DNA of 64,000 nt, from NCBI RefSeq assembly GCF_025369935.1, contig NZ_CP104467.1:3665001-3729000 (forward strand). The letters run 5' to 3'. Of the stretch, positions 8,322 through 16,273 are shown one piece after another. Under the pieces are notes generated by a model. That model did not search any database. It was not told the origin of the DNA and saw only the letters and a list, made by a program, of their open reading frames with translations. The position numbers and the translations under genes were made by a program. Numbering within the stretch: position 1 is the stretch's first letter; every line of letters begins with the position of its first letter. The DNA is from Paenibacillus andongensis. GTDB taxonomy: Bacteria; Bacillota; Bacilli; Paenibacillales; NBRC-103111.

Positions 8322-9332
8322 ATGGTAACTTTACCTAAATTGAACGATCTCGGTTTTTTTGAGATTAGACTGGAATCCATCGGTGGACTCGGCGCTAATC
8401 TAGCGGGTAAGATGCTGGCGGAAGCGGGAGTCGTAGGGGTGGGGTTGAACGGAGTTAGCTTTTCTTCCTATGGTTCTGAGAAGAAAGGTTCGGCAGTCAA
8501 AGCACATATTAGGTTTTGTGACATGGATACGAGAATTCGAGATACTTCACCGGTTGAACGACCGCATGTTGTGGGTGTTTTTCACGAGTCGCTTTCCAAA
8601 ACTGTAAACGTTATCAGTGGCATCTACGAAGATAGTACAGTACTTGTAAATTCGACAAAAACGCCGGATGAGTTGAAGGAAAAGATGAAGCTCCGGGGCG
8701 GTACCATTGCCGTTATCGATGCGATTGGAATCTCGCTAGAAGAGAAGAACCGTGTGAATATGGCAATGCTTGGCGCGCTGTTCCGGTTGTGTGATTTTCT
8801 TGATCCCGAAGTCATGAGAGGCGTTATTCGTAAATCGTTAGAAAAGAAATATCCGCTTGCTGTTGCACCCGCCTTACGAACGTTTGACCGCGGTTACAAT
8901 GAAGTTAAGTTCCAAACGTATGCGCTTCCAGAAGGGGAGACGATGCCCGATTTCGTTCGTTTCGATACGCCAGTACTTGGCTTTGAAACGCAATCCATTG
9001 GAGGCGTTATAACAAATCCTGGGAACAGCATTCTAAAAGATTTAAGCATTTCACGTGCGGGGATGATGCCGCATTTCCATGAAGATAAATGTATTCACTG
9101 TGCTTCCTGCGATAATGTTTGTCCGGATTTCTGTTTCGTTTGGGATGAACTCCCTGACAAGAAAGGGCGGCCTCAAATGTTCTTACAGGGAATCGACTAT
9201 CAATATTGCAAAGGCTGCCTTAAATGTGTACAGGCTTGTCCGACCGAAGCGCTCACTAATGAGCGGGAAGAAGATGGTTATGCGGACTTACATCGCATGC
9301 CGCATCGTTTCAATCTAGCTGTAAACTCTTAG
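8322..9332 (+). CDS. 2-oxoacid:ferredoxin oxidoreductase, fused gamma and ferredoxin subunits
   Basis: 336-residue fusion. Residues 1-190 form the gamma (POR) domain, beginning ESIGGLGANLAGKMLAEAGV. After a linker, residues from about 250 carry two 4Fe-4S motifs, CIHCASCDNVCPDF and CKGCLKCVQACPTEA, equivalent to the delta ferredoxin subunit. It would pass electrons from the ThDP site to ferredoxin. ATG 8322 is preferred to 8292 because AAAGGAG is 8 nt upstream and the conserved domain starts there. Followed after 34 nt by the alpha-beta fusion, so the two proteins probably form the complete pyruvate (or other 2-oxoacid) oxidoreductase. Confidence 0.85.
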   Translation: MVTLPKLNDLGFFEIRLESIGGLGANLAGKMLAEAGVVGVGLNGVSFSSYGSEKKGSAVKAHIRFCDMDTRIRDTSPVERPHVVGVFHESLSKTVNVISGIYEDSTVLVNSTKTPDELKEKMKLRGGTIAVIDAIGISLEEKNRVNMAMLGALFRLCDFLDPEVMRGVIRKSLEKKYPLAVAPALRTFDRGYNEVKFQTYALPEGETMPDFVRFDTPVLGFETQSIGGVITNPGNSILKDLSISRAGMMPHFHEDKCIHCASCDNVCPDFCFVWDELPDKKGRPQMFLQGIDYQYCKGCLKCVQACPTEALTNEREEDGYADLHRMPHRFNLAVNS

Positions 9333-9366
9333 AGAGAATTTATGGGAGAAGGGTGGAACTACTCGC

Positions 9367-11670
9367 ATGTCCATTGATATCAAGAAGGAACTAGGGCAAG
9401 CTAAGGTCGAACAACGCATTGTATATGAATCAGGCAACGAGATGGCGGCATATGCGGCTCATCAAATTAATTATCATGTTATGGGATACTTTCCGATATC
9501 TCCATCTACGGAGGTAGCACAATTTCTAGATCTTATGAAGTCCAACGGACAGCATGATATCGTGCTCATTCCAGCAGACGGTGAACATGGTTCGGCAGGC
9601 ATATGTTATGGCGCTTCAACTGCTGGCGGCCGCGTATTTAACGCGACCAGCGCCAACGGTTATTTGTACATGTTGGAACAAATGCCGGTACAATCCGGGA
9701 CACGCTTTCCCATGGTAATGAACTTGGTATGCCGCTCCGTATCAGGGCCGCTGAATATTCATGGGGATCACTCGGACTTGTATTATGCTTTAAATACAGG
9801 ATGGCCAATTGTAATGTGTCGTGATCCGCAAGCGGTTTATGACATGAATATCATAGCTTTAAAGCTAGCTGAGGATCCTGAAGTTCGTTTGCCGGTTTTG
9901 GTTGCTTCGGACGGCTACTTCACGTCCCACCAAAAGCGTAGAGTGCAAACGTTCGCGCATCGTGAGGATGTGCATGCTTTCATCGGAGAGAAGCCACAGG
10001 GCTTCCCGGATACGCTGGATCGTAATAATCCGATCACTGTAGGTCCTTATATGAATGAGCCGGATTATATTAATAACTGCTATCAGCAGTCCATGGCCAT
10101 GTACAACGCAGAAGGTGTTTATGATCGTATTCGGCAGGAATACGCTGAGCTGACGGGCCGTGATTATCCGATTCTTGAGCTATATCGGATGGAAGACGCG
10201 GAAGTCGCGGTGTTCTTGATGAATTCGGCTTCCGAAATCATCAAAGACGTCGTCGACCAGCTCCGCGAGAAGGGTATTAAGGCCGGATCGATCGCGCCGA
10301 ATATCATCCGTCCATTCCCAGCAAAGCAGATCGCTGAAGCTTTGCAGCATGTGAAGGCGATCACCGTTGGGGATCGCGCGGATTCCTATGGCGGCCATGG
10401 TGGCAATATGGTCAACGAAATTAAAGCGGCCCTGTTCACACATGGGAACAGAGATACGCTTGTTATAAGCCGAATCTACGGCTTAGGCGGCAAGGACTTT
10501 TATGCCGAAGATGGGCATAACTTGTTCCAGTTTGCCATTGATGCTGTACAAAGCGGCAAGGTGGAAGTTCCTTTTGATTACTACGGCCACACGCCTGGTG
10601 ATCCTTCGAAAGCGCCGAAGCGGGTGTTGACGCCGATGAAGTATGAGGATCTTAAGACGGGACTCATCACGGTAACGCCGGATGAAAATACAGGCAAGCT
10701 GAATGTACGTATTCCGCCCCTACGTGCATTGACGAAGAAACCGAAGCGTATTGCTCCGGGGCACGGCGCATGTCCAGGCTGCGGTATTTTCTCCGGCTTG
10801 GAGCTGTTTTTCAAAGGGATTGAAGGTGATATTGTCTCGATCTTCCATACTGGCTGTGCGATGGTTGTAACGACGGGTTATCCGTATTCGGCTCACAAAG
10901 CGACCTATATTCATAATCTGTTCCAGAACGGCGCAGCGACCCTCTCAGGGGTTGTAGAGATGTTCTGGGAACGTAAGCGTCGTGGCGAACTTGATCACTT
11001 AGGATTGAAGGACGATTTCACCTTCGTGATGATCACTGGTGACGGCGGAATGGATATCGGTATGGGACCAGCGATCGGAGCAGCCTTGCGCAATCATAAA
11101 ATGATTATCCTCGAGTACGATAACGAGGGATACATGAATACGGGTGCACAGTTGTCTTATTCGACGCCAATGGGGCATCGTACTTCAACTTCGAATGTTG
11201 GGAAGCATCAAGGTGGTAAAGTGTTCCATCACAAAGATACAGCCCAAATTATGGCCGCTACCCATATTCCGTATGTTTTTACGGGATCGGAAGCGTATCC
11301 GCAGGATCTTGTGAAGAAAGCCGCGAAAGCTCAATGGTACGCCCAAAATGAGGGATTGGTGTATGGGAAAATACTCATCGCTTGCCCACTGAATTGGCTT
11401 TCGGATGACCAAGAAGGCTCCAATATCGTCGGAGCAGCGGTAGATTCCTGCTTCTTCCCGCTCTATGAAGTGGAGCACGGGGTTACAACCATCACGTATA
11501 ATCCGGAGGATAAGAGCAAGAAGATACCACTATCGGATTGGCTCAAGACGATGGGGAAAACGAAGCATATGACGAAGCCCGAGTATGAGGGTTCCCTGAA
11601 ATCGTTCGAGACGGAAGTTGAGCGTCGTTGGAATAGGTTAAAAGCGAAACATGAGAATGCTTATTTATAA
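9367..11670 (+). CDS. 2-oxoacid:ferredoxin oxidoreductase, fused alpha and beta subunits
   Basis: 767-residue fusion. The N-terminal half is alpha: GYFPISPSTEVAQFLD pyrimidine-binding domain, transketolase C-like domain with IIRPFPAKQIAEAL, and GGHGGNMVNEIKAAL. From about residue 455 it is beta: CPGCG near 464, the ThDP motif GDGGMDIGMGPAIGAAL near 558, and YDNEGYMNTGAQ with the TPMGHRTSTS loop typical of PorB. Reaction: 2-oxoacid + CoA + oxidised ferredoxin to acyl-CoA + CO2 + reduced ferredoxin; pyruvate is the likeliest substrate because of the PorB-like loop. It differs strongly from korAB at 0-1.8 kb, so the organism has at least two such enzymes. Confidence 0.87.
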   Translation: MSIDIKKELGQAKVEQRIVYESGNEMAAYAAHQINYHVMGYFPISPSTEVAQFLDLMKSNGQHDIVLIPADGEHGSAGICYGASTAGGRVFNATSANGYLYMLEQMPVQSGTRFPMVMNLVCRSVSGPLNIHGDHSDLYYALNTGWPIVMCRDPQAVYDMNIIALKLAEDPEVRLPVLVASDGYFTSHQKRRVQTFAHREDVHAFIGEKPQGFPDTLDRNNPITVGPYMNEPDYINNCYQQSMAMYNAEGVYDRIRQEYAELTGRDYPILELYRMEDAEVAVFLMNSASEIIKDVVDQLREKGIKAGSIAPNIIRPFPAKQIAEALQHVKAITVGDRADSYGGHGGNMVNEIKAALFTHGNRDTLVISRIYGLGGKDFYAEDGHNLFQFAIDAVQSGKVEVPFDYYGHTPGDPSKAPKRVLTPMKYEDLKTGLITVTPDENTGKLNVRIPPLRALTKKPKRIAPGHGACPGCGIFSGLELFFKGIEGDIVSIFHTGCAMVVTTGYPYSAHKATYIHNLFQNGAATLSGVVEMFWERKRRGELDHLGLKDDFTFVMITGDGGMDIGMGPAIGAALRNHKMIILEYDNEGYMNTGAQLSYSTPMGHRTSTSNVGKHQGGKVFHHKDTAQIMAATHIPYVFTGSEAYPQDLVKKAAKAQWYAQNEGLVYGKILIACPLNWLSDDQEGSNIVGAAVDSCFFPLYEVEHGVTTITYNPEDKSKKIPLSDWLKTMGKTKHMTKPEYEGSLKSFETEVERRWNRLKAKHENAYL

Positions 11671-11688
11671 GTCGGCATTATAAAAATG

Positions 11689-11724
11689 AAGGCACATTCA
11701 CCTCTATGGTGAACGTGCCTTTTT
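11689..11724 (+). terminator. Terminator after fused oxidoreductase
   Basis: AAGGCAC-A-TTCACC / GGTGAA-C-GTGCCTT hairpin with a 5-nt loop, then TTTT. Confidence 0.85.
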
Positions 11725-11740
11725 ATCGGAGGAATGAAAG

Positions 11741-12034
11741 ATGCCCTATGTCCTGCAGCACAAAACATCGCAACAGATTTTCACGTGTACACAGGTCAAT
11801 CACTACGGTTTAGCCTATTATGGCGTTAAATTTTGGTCGGATTTAGAAGAGGCTGAGCAGCAGTTTCCTACTTTTCTACATAACATGGAGGGAATGGATC
11901 CGGATGCTTGGCATGTGACTGAGCTCGCGGAAAGTGAAATGAAGCTCTGCAATGTGAAGTTGAAAAACGACCCTAATTTGCATGTGTTTTGGCCTCATAC
12001 ACGAAAACCGGAAGTCCGTAAACTGGAAAAATAA
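11741..12034 (+). CDS. Hypothetical protein, 97 aa
   Basis: Not recognised. Soluble, with many aromatic residues (NHYGLAYYGVKFWSDLEEA), two isolated cysteines and a basic C terminus; no signal peptide or membrane helix. GGAGGA is 7 nt before the ATG, supporting translation. It lies directly behind the oxidoreductase terminator, so it is either weakly expressed by read-through or has a promoter I cannot see. Confidence 0.6.
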   Translation: MPYVLQHKTSQQIFTCTQVNHYGLAYYGVKFWSDLEEAEQQFPTFLHNMEGMDPDAWHVTELAESEMKLCNVKLKNDPNLHVFWPHTRKPEVRKLEK

Positions 12035-12120
12035 ACCCTAGCGTCAATAGGTACGCAGCCACTATGAGTTCGACAAGAAACGCAACCTTTCGCCTATATT
12101 CGTGAAGAACCCCCTCAAAC

Positions 12121-12396
12121 TATAATAAGTATACGGAAGAAAAAATTAACATCACAACGAAATGGCAAACCGAGCAAAAGCTTGGGTAAAACAAGGGTCT
12201 CGTGCCTACAGTTCTAGTAAGCTGCCAAATACGATGGGATCTTCCTAATAGAAAAGGATGACCCGATGAAGGCTAACGGGTTGTCCTTTTTACTATCTAT
12301 TGGAGGTGTCAGGCACGCACAAGTACCCATATCGTCAGATCGGTTATACAAGTCCCATATTCAGCTAGTGACACACCACCTATGGAGGAAGAAACG
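12121..12396 (+). ncRNA. Structured leader RNA with intrinsic terminator upstream of NlpC/P60 gene
   Basis: The 362-nt gap after the preceding gene contains a TATAAT at 12121-12126, then a structured stretch (about 12160-12250): TGGCA...TGCCA outer pairing, a CCGAGC-AAAA-GCTTGG hairpin and a CTAC...GTAAG stem. A strong terminator at 12252-12290 (GGATGACCCG / CGGGTTGTCC, T-tail) lies about 105 nt before the gene. This layout is typical of riboswitch or attenuator control. The segment GGCAAACC recalls the c-di-GMP-I (GEMM) aptamer, but its conserved ACGCAAAGCC is absent; I cannot assign a class. Confidence 0.5.
12252..12290 (+). terminator. Leader terminator upstream of NlpC/P60 gene
   Basis: Ten-base-pair stem GGATGACCCG / CGGGTTGTCC (with G-T pairs) extended by AAAA/TTTT. 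It lies upstream of, not after, the gene, consistent with attenuation. Confidence 0.75.
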
Positions 12397-13350
12397 ATGA
12401 GAAAATGGATAATGGCTATCGGAATGCTTATGCTTGCGCTTACTTTTGTTTATCCTGCAGCAATAAAGGCAGATGAAGGAGTAACGACAAAAGCACAAAT
12501 TGTTTCAGGGGTAAGCTTCAGAAATCAACCAAGCACATCAAGCAATGTTATACGCGTATTGAAAACAAACGAAATTGTCACCGTCACGGATTATGTAACG
12601 ACGAATTGGTACAAAATCAAGGATGCACAGGGTGTAAGCGGCTATGTTTCGACGAATAGTAAATACATAAAAATAACTAGCAATGCGGAAATCATTTATG
12701 GCGTTAACTTTCGCACACTTCCTTCTTCTGAAACAGGCTCCAAAGTGATTCGAATGCTCAGTAAAGGAGAAGATGTCCTAGTTACAGATAAAGTCAATGA
12801 CAGTTGGTATAAAATTCAAGACGCTAATGGAACTAGCGGGTATGTAAGTACAAATAGTAAATACATAAGCACTGATTTCTCTGTCATCAAACCCAGTCTA
12901 CCTCTTACTGAAGAAATAGAAGCTGTTGTTGCAGCTGGCCGAGTTTACTTAGGTACACCCTATGAGTTTGGTTCGGAACGCAATGATACCACGACCTTCG
13001 ACTGCTCGGATTTCACTCAAACGATGTTCTGGGATGCCCTTCGACTCTCCATTCCAAGTGATTCTCAGGCACAAGGTAACTACGTTAAATCGTTAGGCCC
13101 TGTAAAGAAGGATTGGACAACTTTGAAACGTGGAGATCTGATGTTCTTCAGCAGCTACAAAGGGAGTAAAGCATCAGATTATGATAACGTGAATGTTCTA
13201 ACAGAACCGATCACGCATGTTGGACTTTACTTAGGAAATGGGAATATGCTGCATACGTATTCGATCGAATCCGGCGGTGTTCGTACAGATACGATCGCTG
13301 GGAAGCAATGGGAAAATCGATTTTTGTTCGGCGGCAGTGTTTTACGATAA
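12397..13350 (+). CDS. Secreted NlpC/P60 peptidase with two SH3b domains
   Basis: 317-residue cell-wall hydrolase. Signal peptide MRKWIMAIGMLMLALTFVYP; two SH3b repeats (each with a VNFR/VSFR strand and a WYKI-D-G-SGYVSTNSKYI block) for wall binding; C-terminal NlpC/P60 endopeptidase with nucleophile Cys in FDCSDF (near 203), His in THVGLYLGNG (near 272) and a further His in MLHTYS. It would cleave gamma-D-Glu-diamino acid bonds in peptidoglycan. DCSDF replaces the more usual DCSGF. ATG 12397 chosen because GGAGGA precedes it; the in-frame ATG at 12382 lies inside the Shine-Dalgarno. Probably controlled by the leader terminator upstream. Confidence 0.88.
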   Translation: MRKWIMAIGMLMLALTFVYPAAIKADEGVTTKAQIVSGVSFRNQPSTSSNVIRVLKTNEIVTVTDYVTTNWYKIKDAQGVSGYVSTNSKYIKITSNAEIIYGVNFRTLPSSETGSKVIRMLSKGEDVLVTDKVNDSWYKIQDANGTSGYVSTNSKYISTDFSVIKPSLPLTEEIEAVVAAGRVYLGTPYEFGSERNDTTTFDCSDFTQTMFWDALRLSIPSDSQAQGNYVKSLGPVKKDWTTLKRGDLMFFSSYKGSKASDYDNVNVLTEPITHVGLYLGNGNMLHTYSIESGGVRTDTIAGKQWENRFLFGGSVLR

Positions 13351-13395
13351 GTGATGGTTCGATCATAGGAATTTTGCCATATACTATAGATAGGG

Positions 13396-13424
13396 GCGGG
13401 TGCAGCTTCAGCATCCGCTTCTTC
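13396..13424 (+). terminator. Terminator after NlpC/P60 gene
   Basis: GCGGGTGC / GCATCCGC stem with a 7-nt loop, followed by pyrimidine-rich TTCTTCCT. Confidence 0.6.
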
Positions 13425-13454
13425 CTCATTCTAAGGAGAAAGGAAGCCTTATCT

Positions 13455-14048
13455 TTGAAACCTTCGACGACGCCCCATCCATTGGAATTTCGGAACACAA
13501 CGGAAAGAGGACTTAACCTAGATACCGTACACGAGCGTATTCTCCATTTCATGCGTCACGACCCCGTAGCAAGCTACAAATTTATTATTGGTACGGATTG
13601 TCAGGTGCACTCAGGTCATACGAAATTCATTACCGGTGTAGTGATCCAGCGGTTAGGAAAAGGAGCGTGGGCGTGTTATCGTCAAGTCATCGTTCATCGA
13701 GCCCTACATTCGATTAAAGAAAAGCTGTCGATGGAAACCGCATTAAGTGAAGAGATTGCGATGTACTTTGATGAGTCTAAGCGACAGGATATGGAAAACA
13801 TTATTCTTCCTTATCTGTATCAAGGTGCCTCAATCGATATGTTTATTCATATTGATGCGGGTGATGATGAGAATAAGAACCGGACGGCTAAATTCGTCCA
13901 AGAGATGGTGCGGCGAGTGGAATCTGTCGGTATGGTTCCTGTTATTAAACCGGATTGTTATGTAGCTTCGGCCTATGCTAATCGTTATTCGAAGAAGCCG
14001 TATCAACCAATTTATGAGAATCATGAGGTCATCGATGGCATCCTATAA
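13455..14048 (+). CDS. YkuK-like (DUF458) ribonuclease H-like protein
   Basis: 197 residues from a TTG start at 13455, set by AAGGAAG 8 nt upstream; the longer reading frame back to 13308 overlaps the previous gene and its terminator and is rejected. Matches the DUF458/YkuK family: YKFIIGTDCQVHSGHTKFITGVV, the HRALHSIKEKL helix, then DMFIHIDAGDDENKNRTAKF. The acidic residues in GTDCQ and HIDAGDDE resemble an RNase H-like active site, the family's proposed fold; no activity is established. Followed by a terminator, so probably monocistronic. Confidence 0.78.
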   Translation: MKPSTTPHPLEFRNTTERGLNLDTVHERILHFMRHDPVASYKFIIGTDCQVHSGHTKFITGVVIQRLGKGAWACYRQVIVHRALHSIKEKLSMETALSEEIAMYFDESKRQDMENIILPYLYQGASIDMFIHIDAGDDENKNRTAKFVQEMVRRVESVGMVPVIKPDCYVASAYANRYSKKPYQPIYENHEVIDGIL

Positions 14049-14057
14049 GAGAAATAG

Positions 14058-14109
14058 AAACCGTTAGTTCGAAGTGGTCACCTCGATCATAGGAACTGAC
14101 GGTTTTGTT
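14058..14109 (+). terminator. Terminator after ykuK-like gene
   Basis: AAACCGT-T-AGTTC pairs with GAACT-G-ACGGTTT, followed by TGTTT. Confidence 0.65.
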
Positions 14110-14194
14110 TAGTTGAGAAGGTTGTGAAAAGAGGATTCCTCAGCTTCTTAGCGAAATATGCTTTTACAAGGTTAGATAGAAAGGGGAGAACCAG

Positions 14195-14701
14195 ATGAGC
14201 AAAACATTTATTATCGAGGCCGTCATGTTAGCAGTGCATGGTCAGTTGATGCTCCCAGAACAGCCTGTTACTTATGTGATACCTTATACCAGCATACAGG
14301 AGCTATACGAGCTTCAGGTAGGCAGCGAGCCGATTATGTTAGAGGAAGAAGACGATGGCTTCGTGAAGCAAATGATTGGTGAGCTAATTGCTTTCTTCGA
14401 GGAATCTTTTAATAAGAAAAAAATTGAAAAAGCGTTAACTGTTCCTTGGCGGAAAAGCCCACCTTTGCCCATTAATGAGCATGTGACTTTGATGGTTGTT
14501 TTTGCGATTGACAATGAGGAGTATGGGGACAATTTCGACCCGATTGAAACCGAATTAATTCTGACCGCGATTAAAGAACAGGCTGCTTTGTTAACGGACC
14601 AGCTAGATTTCATTGAACGTATAGTTCAAGCGGGAATTCCAGTCCAAGCATATGACGTAGAGGATTTTGAGTTTGCGGTAGAAGGTGACAATCAGGTTTA
14701 G
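14195..14701 (+). CDS. Hypothetical protein, 168 aa
   Basis: Not recognised. Acidic soluble protein; begins with a hydrophobic strand (TFIIEAVMLAVHGQLMLP) without a positively charged start, so not a signal peptide. A repeated-looking alpha/beta pattern is seen, with LTLMVVFAIDNEEYGDNFDP-like central strand and an acidic tail. AAAGGGGAG precedes the ATG. It ends 25 nt before the phosphotransferase gene, and the two are probably cotranscribed, which suggests a related but unknown role. Confidence 0.6.
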   Translation: MSKTFIIEAVMLAVHGQLMLPEQPVTYVIPYTSIQELYELQVGSEPIMLEEEDDGFVKQMIGELIAFFEESFNKKKIEKALTVPWRKSPPLPINEHVTLMVVFAIDNEEYGDNFDPIETELILTAIKEQAALLTDQLDFIERIVQAGIPVQAYDVEDFEFAVEGDNQV

Positions 14702-14725
14702 AAAGAGGAGTTGAGGAATGCAATT

Positions 14726-15754
14726 ATGCGTGTCAAAGATCAAGAGGAGCAATTAACCCTACTACCAACATACTGGTTTCCTGCTCAAACGTGGTCCATA
14801 CGTGTTGGCGCGGGTGGTATGAATAATACAACTCGGTTCGTAGACGTGGAAGGTACTTCCTATGTTCTTCGATTGTACGAAACTCATCGTGACATGGACA
14901 AAATTATTTTCGAGCATCGTGTTCTTTTGGCTTTAGATAAAGAAAAAGATAAACTTCCATTTCGTGTTCCTGTGCCAGTGGAGCTCCCAACAGGGGGGAC
15001 CGTTGTTCGATTAGACGCTAGTGAAGGCAAACTGGCTGCCTTATTTACATACACAGATGGCTGCAATCCTACTTGGGGGAATACGCGTCAACTGCTGCAA
15101 TTCGGAGAAGCTGTCGGACAGCTGTCGTCTGTACTGGCTGAGATTTCCATGGAACTTAACCCTGTCTACCCGCCTTATTATGAAATTGAACATATCCATC
15201 CCCGCTGCTCGCCAGATTCAATTCATGAGTTCTGCCTTCATCCACCAGAACCGTTCAGGCAGCAGCGCGATGAACTTTCCTATATATTTGGACGATTTTC
15301 TGCTTTTTATAAGGCTATTCCTGCTCTCCGAAAGCTTCCTCATCAACTCGTCCATGGTGATATCAATGGGTCTAATATGTTGATTGATGACGATGGACAA
15401 ATAGCGGCCGTTCTTGATTTTGAGTTTGTAACGTTAGATGTCCGAGTGATGGAGCTGGCGGTCTGCTTATCGGATCTTATCGATATCACGCTGCCGGTAG
15501 AAGAAATACGACGCAATTGCAAAGCCTTTTATGAGGGGTATCGCCAATCGATCCATTTGGAGGAGGAAGAAATTGCGTTGCTGCCTCTTCTGATTGAGCT
15601 TCGTCGATTGGATGTATTTATCCATTTTCTAGGAAGATACTTAGATAGTGTAGATGCTGAAGGCGTGCTTGTTGATATTATTCATAATACGTTTGACAAA
15701 ACGAAGTGGCTTCAAATGAATGGCTCAGCTCTTGTGCTTACTTTGCTCAAATAG
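14726..15754 (+). CDS. APH-type phosphotransferase (CotS/homoserine-kinase-II-like fold)
   Basis: 342-residue kinase-like protein. The N-lobe has NNTTRFVDVEGTSYVLRLYE with the ATP-binding lysine position occupied by Arg, then FEHRVLLALD. The catalytic loop is LVHGDINGSNMLIDDDG (Asp base and Asn) followed by the metal-binding DFEF. This is the aminoglycoside phosphotransferase/choline kinase superfamily; Paenibacillaceae use many such proteins for spore coat and small-molecule roles, so the substrate is open. ATG 14726 with TGAGGAA 7 nt upstream is preferred over TTG 14711, which abuts the Shine-Dalgarno. Confidence 0.75.
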   Translation: MRVKDQEEQLTLLPTYWFPAQTWSIRVGAGGMNNTTRFVDVEGTSYVLRLYETHRDMDKIIFEHRVLLALDKEKDKLPFRVPVPVELPTGGTVVRLDASEGKLAALFTYTDGCNPTWGNTRQLLQFGEAVGQLSSVLAEISMELNPVYPPYYEIEHIHPRCSPDSIHEFCLHPPEPFRQQRDELSYIFGRFSAFYKAIPALRKLPHQLVHGDINGSNMLIDDDGQIAAVLDFEFVTLDVRVMELAVCLSDLIDITLPVEEIRRNCKAFYEGYRQSIHLEEEEIALLPLLIELRRLDVFIHFLGRYLDSVDAEGVLVDIIHNTFDKTKWLQMNGSALVLTLLK

Positions 15755-15837
15755 CTTGAAAATGAGGGTAATCGTACAAGCGATAATTCTACCGTTGGAA
15801 TACCATATAGCACCAATTGAAAAGGTGGTGTTTAGGT

Positions 15838-16065
15838 ATGCCTAAAGGTGTTTATCTGGGCAATGTTCTCGCTGTGCCTAACTGTGGTCGTTTTTGCCGT
15901 AATGTGTGTACACGATTATTCGTAGTTGGGCGCAATCAATGTATTGCGGATTGTCTGCGGTGTGGTGGATTACGCGGTAGCGCAAAGTCGAATGTGAAAA
16001 CAAAAGGAAAAATGAATCACAAATCTAATCGTAAATGTCATTGCGGTTGTGGCAAATGTAAATAG
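15838..16065 (+). CDS. Small cysteine-rich basic protein, 75 aa
   Basis: Eleven cysteines in 75 residues: CGRFC/RNVC in the middle, CLRCGG, and a C-terminal CHCGCGKC cluster. Many lysines and arginines; no membrane segment. Such proteins in spore formers are often coat components or metal binders, but no family is recognised. AAAGGTGG lies 9 nt before the ATG at 15838; the TTG at 15817 overlaps that Shine-Dalgarno. A terminator hairpin follows. Confidence 0.62.
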   Translation: MPKGVYLGNVLAVPNCGRFCRNVCTRLFVVGRNQCIADCLRCGGLRGSAKSNVKTKGKMNHKSNRKCHCGCGKCK

Positions 16066-16074
16066 ATTTGAAGT

Positions 16075-16110
16075 AACTGTCGAAGGAATTCGGCAGTTTT
16101 GTTTCTTTTT
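16075..16110 (+). terminator. Terminator after Cys-rich gene
   Basis: AACTGTCGAA / TTCGGCAGTT stem with a short loop, then GTTTCTTTTT. Confidence 0.75.
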
Positions 16111-16229
16111 AGAGGCCAAATAAATGCATGACTAACCTTGAGGTAAGTAAGACACGTTTTTTTCAGTTCTTTTTTTGTTGCCTCGGTTAACCTATACTAG
16201 TACTTAAGAATATGAAAACATAAGTGGAT

Positions 16230-16267
16230 GCTTACGAAGTAAGTTTTCTACGAAAACTCTAAGGAGG
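16230..16267 (+). repeat. 38-nt RBS leader repeat, copy 2
   Basis: Second copy (36 of 38 positions identical) of the element at 2613-2650. It contains TTAC-GAA-GTAA and AGTTTTC-TAC-GAAAACT inverted repeats and ends in TAAGGAGG, the ribosome binding site of the aldo/keto reductase gene. Confidence 0.75.
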
Positions 16268-16273
16268 ACAAAC

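Noticed and set aside
12160..12250. c-di-GMP-I (GEMM) riboswitch
   Set aside because: GGCAAACC and CCTACAG are suggestive, but the conserved ACGCAAAGCC and the GGC/GCC closing pair are absent, so the class cannot be claimed.
13308..13454. N-terminal extension of the YkuK-like gene back into the NlpC/P60 gene
   Set aside because: It crosses the upstream gene's terminator, lacks homology to the family, and a TTG with a good Shine-Dalgarno lies at 13455.
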